Of a DNA stretch of 62,168 nucleotides, positions 60,458 through 62,168 are shown in pieces. The stretch is from Ruminococcus flavefaciens (GTDB lineage: Bacteria; Bacillota; Clostridia; Oscillospirales; Ruminococcaceae): the NCBI RefSeq assembly GCF_900108555.1, contig NZ_FNWV01000003.1, positions 1-62,168 of the forward strand, given 5' to 3'. The number at the start of each line of letters is the position of its first letter. Position 1 is the stretch's first letter. The translations under genes were made by a program, and so were the position numbers. The notes under the pieces are model-generated. The model had not been told where the DNA came from, ran no database searches, and was given only the letters and a program-made list of their open reading frames with translations.

Positions 60458-60787
60458 ATGTTTCCAAATACGCTGCACGTTGAGTGCATTGTACTATTGT
60501 CCAAACTACAAAGTCAACAACATATTGAAGTTGAACTGAAAACCGATGAACTTGATCTTACGTCAGCTGAAAGTAAAGCAACCTACGATGAAATTAAAGC
60601 TTATATTTATAAGAATTCAGGTTTAAAAGTTTCTTCACTTAATATTGCCCAAGTTAAGCAAAAATATGGGTTTGAACTACGTGAGAACTATTATATCTCA
60701 AAAAAAGAAAAGCCTCGTCAACCCAAATGTCCAAAAGAAAAAGAAGAAGCTATTTTGGCCACTCTTAAGCACTTCCAAATGATATAA
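60458..60787 (+). pseudogene. 3' fragment of an RlmD/RumA-type 23S rRNA methyltransferase gene
   Basis: 109 codons. It begins at MFPNTLHVECIVLL, which corresponds to the internal DMFPHTxHVExVVLL motif near the end of 23S rRNA (uracil-C5)-methyltransferases, and continues with the clostridial C-terminal extension (SAESKATYDEIKAYIYKNSGLKVSSLNIAQVKQKYG, in part, then CPKEKEEAILATLKHFQMI). The methyltransferase core and iron-sulfur domain are missing and no ribosome-binding site precedes the ATG. The Asp expected before MFP is still encoded (GAC). A scar at the island edge; rumA genes are known integration targets of mobile elements. Confidence 0.75.
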
Positions 60788-60893
60788 CATTCATTATCTC
60801 ACACTTCAAACCAAGTCACATAATAAATCATTCATAAAGCTAACTATTTCACATTTACAGAATAAATGCCATTAGTTCAATATACGTTAAGTT

Positions 60894-60920
60894 AAAAGCT
60901 CCGCATAAAGCGGAGCTTTT
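60894..60920. terminator. Bidirectional terminator at the end of the esterase gene
   Basis: AAAAGCTCCGC-ATAAA-GCGGAGCTTTT, with A-run on one side and T-run on the other, so it can serve the leftward esterase gene and the rightward fragment. Confidence 0.9.
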
Positions 60921-60929
60921 ATTATTGGC

Positions 60930-62168
60930 TTACTTTAGCCCAAGAAGGATTTTCTGTATTGCCTGAGCATCTCCAACAGTCAAACCGTCGCCGTCCATAT
61001 CTCCGTTGAGTTTACCCTGTTCAGTAAGATGTCTATCGGCTGTACCACCTAAGCCATATTTATTCGGATTTGCAAGAGCCTGCATGATAAGTACGGCATC
61101 TGCCATATCAAGCTGACCGTCACAATTTACATCACCGGCCATAGTGACTTTGAGCTGTGGAGTCTCGGTGGTAGTTGTTGTATCAGCTGGTTTTGAAGAT
61201 GTGGTAGTAGTTGTGGTCGTTGTAGTAGTTGTTGTGGTCGTTGTAGTAGTTGTTGTTGTTGTTACAGCAGGCTTTGAAGACTTAAGATACTCGTCAACAA
61301 CATCAGCCCAGTATTTGCCCATTTTCTCATAACCTGCAGCATTGGGGTGAACACCATCGCCAAGGTCGGCAGTACCATTGAGACAACTATGGATATCGGC
61401 AAATGTTACGCGCTTTCCATTGCTGTTATACTCGTTTGCTACCTTCTTAACAGCAGCGTTGTAGTCAGCGATCTGAGCGGATCTGTCTCCACCGCCGAAC
61501 ATTCCGCCGCCGAGTTCCGGGATAGTTGAAACAAAGAGCATAGCGTCAGAAGGCATCTCTGCGAGGAAATAATCGATGAGGTCGCGGAGATCCTGCTCAC
61601 AAGCACTTGTAGCACGATTACCGTTCATATCATTTGTACCGATGATAAGTAGAACGATATCGGGATTGGCCTGCTTTATAGCATTTTTCTGCTTAAGTAC
61701 ATCGTATAAGCTTCCGAAGCCTGAATTCTGCTTGATCGTGTATCCGCTGTAGCCTGCGTGATTGTCATCATATGTAACACTCTTGCCGTTATAATTGAAG
61801 GTTGCAGCGTTTTTGCCCTCCGGGCCGACAAAATCAATATTGTTGTAGCCTTTTTCCTTGAGGAAGTAATCAAGGTACTTTCTGTATCCGCCGGTATCAC
61901 CCATACCAAAGGTTATGGAATCACCTGCCGGCATGATCCTTATCATATTTTCATTCTGAGAAGAGTTATTGCCGTCATTGTCGTTGGGAACCTGCTGACC
62001 GCTGTCGGTATTGCCTATGTCACCGAAGTTGCCCCAGTTCATACCGCCCTGACCGCCAAACTGGCTCATATCGAAGCCGCCTTGTCCGCCCTGGCCACCG
62101 AACTGGCTCATGTCAAAACCGCCTTGTCCGCCCTGGCCACCGAACTGGCTCATGTCAAAGCCGCCTTG
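60930..62168 (-). CDS. Secreted SGNH/GDSL esterase with dockerin (5' end beyond the window)
   Basis: At least 412 residues; the frame is open to the window end, so the signal peptide and true start lie outside. From the visible N-terminus: three or more 14-residue repeats rich in Gly and Gln (MSQFGGQGGQGGFD), an Asn-rich linker, an SGNH hydrolase domain (GDSITFG, IGTNDMNG and DGVHPNAAGY hold the Ser, Asn and Asp/His positions), a pure Thr linker of about 20 residues, and a type I dockerin (GDVNCDGQLDMADAVLI and GDMDGDGLTVGDAQAI). Probably a cellulosomal carbohydrate esterase acting on acetylated hemicellulose. Confidence 0.92.
   Translation of the reverse strand, partial: QGGFDMSQFGGQGGQGGFDMSQFGGQGGQGGFDMSQFGGQGGMNWGNFGDIGNTDSGQQVPNDNDGNNSSQNENMIRIMPAGDSITFGMGDTGGYRKYLDYFLKEKGYNNIDFVGPEGKNAATFNYNGKSVTYDDNHAGYSGYTIKQNSGFGSLYDVLKQKNAIKQANPDIVLLIIGTNDMNGNRATSACEQDLRDLIDYFLAEMPSDAMLFVSTIPELGGGMFGGGDRSAQIADYNAAVKKVANEYNSNGKRVTFADIHSCLNGTADLGDGVHPNAAGYEKMGKYWADVVDEYLKSSKPAVTTTTTTTTTTTTTTTTTTTTTSSKPADTTTTTETPQLKVTMAGDVNCDGQLDMADAVLIMQALANPNKYGLGGTADRHLTEQGKLNGDMDGDGLTVGDAQAIQKILLGLK

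Noticed and set aside
29420..60800. Second copy of the tRNA-Glu 3' end as right attachment site
   Set aside because: I looked for the CCCGTACGGGTCA-type sequence through the island by eye and did not see it; it may lie beyond the window or be diverged.
62040..62168. Regular 42-bp repeats as a possible CRISPR array
   Set aside because: The repeats are contiguous without spacers and encode an in-frame Gly/Gln-rich protein segment; no cas genes are nearby.

Overview
The window looks like a chromosomal segment of a cellulosome-forming Ruminococcus (Oscillospiraceae, Clostridia; R. flavefaciens or R. champanellensis type). The evidence is two secreted proteins with Thr-rich linkers and type I dockerins, Gram-positive ribosome-binding sites on nearly every gene, a spoVA pair, a HydF maturase and a clostridial arginine pathway. 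The species call is inference.

Region 1 (1-16 kb, minus strand). The 5' end of a 16S rRNA gene is read leftward out of the window from two consensus promoters. Upstream lies an almost complete arginine pathway: argG, argH, argC, argJ, argB, argD, argF. It is interleaved with unrelated small genes: a GNAT acetyltransferase, a guanine-deaminase-like enzyme, a lipoprotein hydrolase, a CdiI-like immunity protein and three paralogous bacterial-PH membrane proteins, one of them frameshifted. Glutamate is acetylated by ArgJ, phosphorylated by ArgB, reduced by ArgC and transaminated by ArgD. ArgJ recycles the acetyl group, and ArgF, ArgG and ArgH finish arginine. ARG-box-like sites precede argG.

Region 2 (16-29 kb). 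This holds a malate/lactate dehydrogenase next to malic enzyme, two paralogous mini membrane proteins, hydF, an orphan MazF, a Ca2+ P-type ATPase, an AEC transporter, and spoVAD-spoVAE behind a sigma-G-like promoter. Intergenic gaps of regions 1 and 2 hold over 20 copies of a modular palindromic repeat; I saw none to the right of the tRNA genes.

Region 3 (29.3-61 kb) is an accessory island starting at tRNA-Met and tRNA-Glu. In order it carries: tyrosine integrase and excisionase; a large HerA/VirB4-like ATPase; an ImmA-like protease with HTH; a giant leucine-rich-repeat dockerin protein; an SRAP (HMCES/YedK) protein plus a remnant of another; a type I restriction-modification operon; a YidD-DUF4177-SH3 unit; a zinc-ribbon/SPFH-GYF unit; MobA/MobC mobilisation genes; a DUF960-amidoligase-glutamine amidotransferase cassette; a serine recombinase; and the 3' fragment of an RlmD-type rRNA methyltransferase gene. 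The window ends inside a dockerin-bearing SGNH esterase.

Best candidates for an undescribed system are (a) the zinc-ribbon amidoligase plus class II glutamine amidotransferase cassette (56.9-59.6 kb), (b) the YidD and SPFH units that share a duplicated upstream module (49.6-55.5 kb), and (c) the large ATPase with the ImmA-HTH protein (31.2-36.5 kb). Functions for these are inferred from domains and context only.
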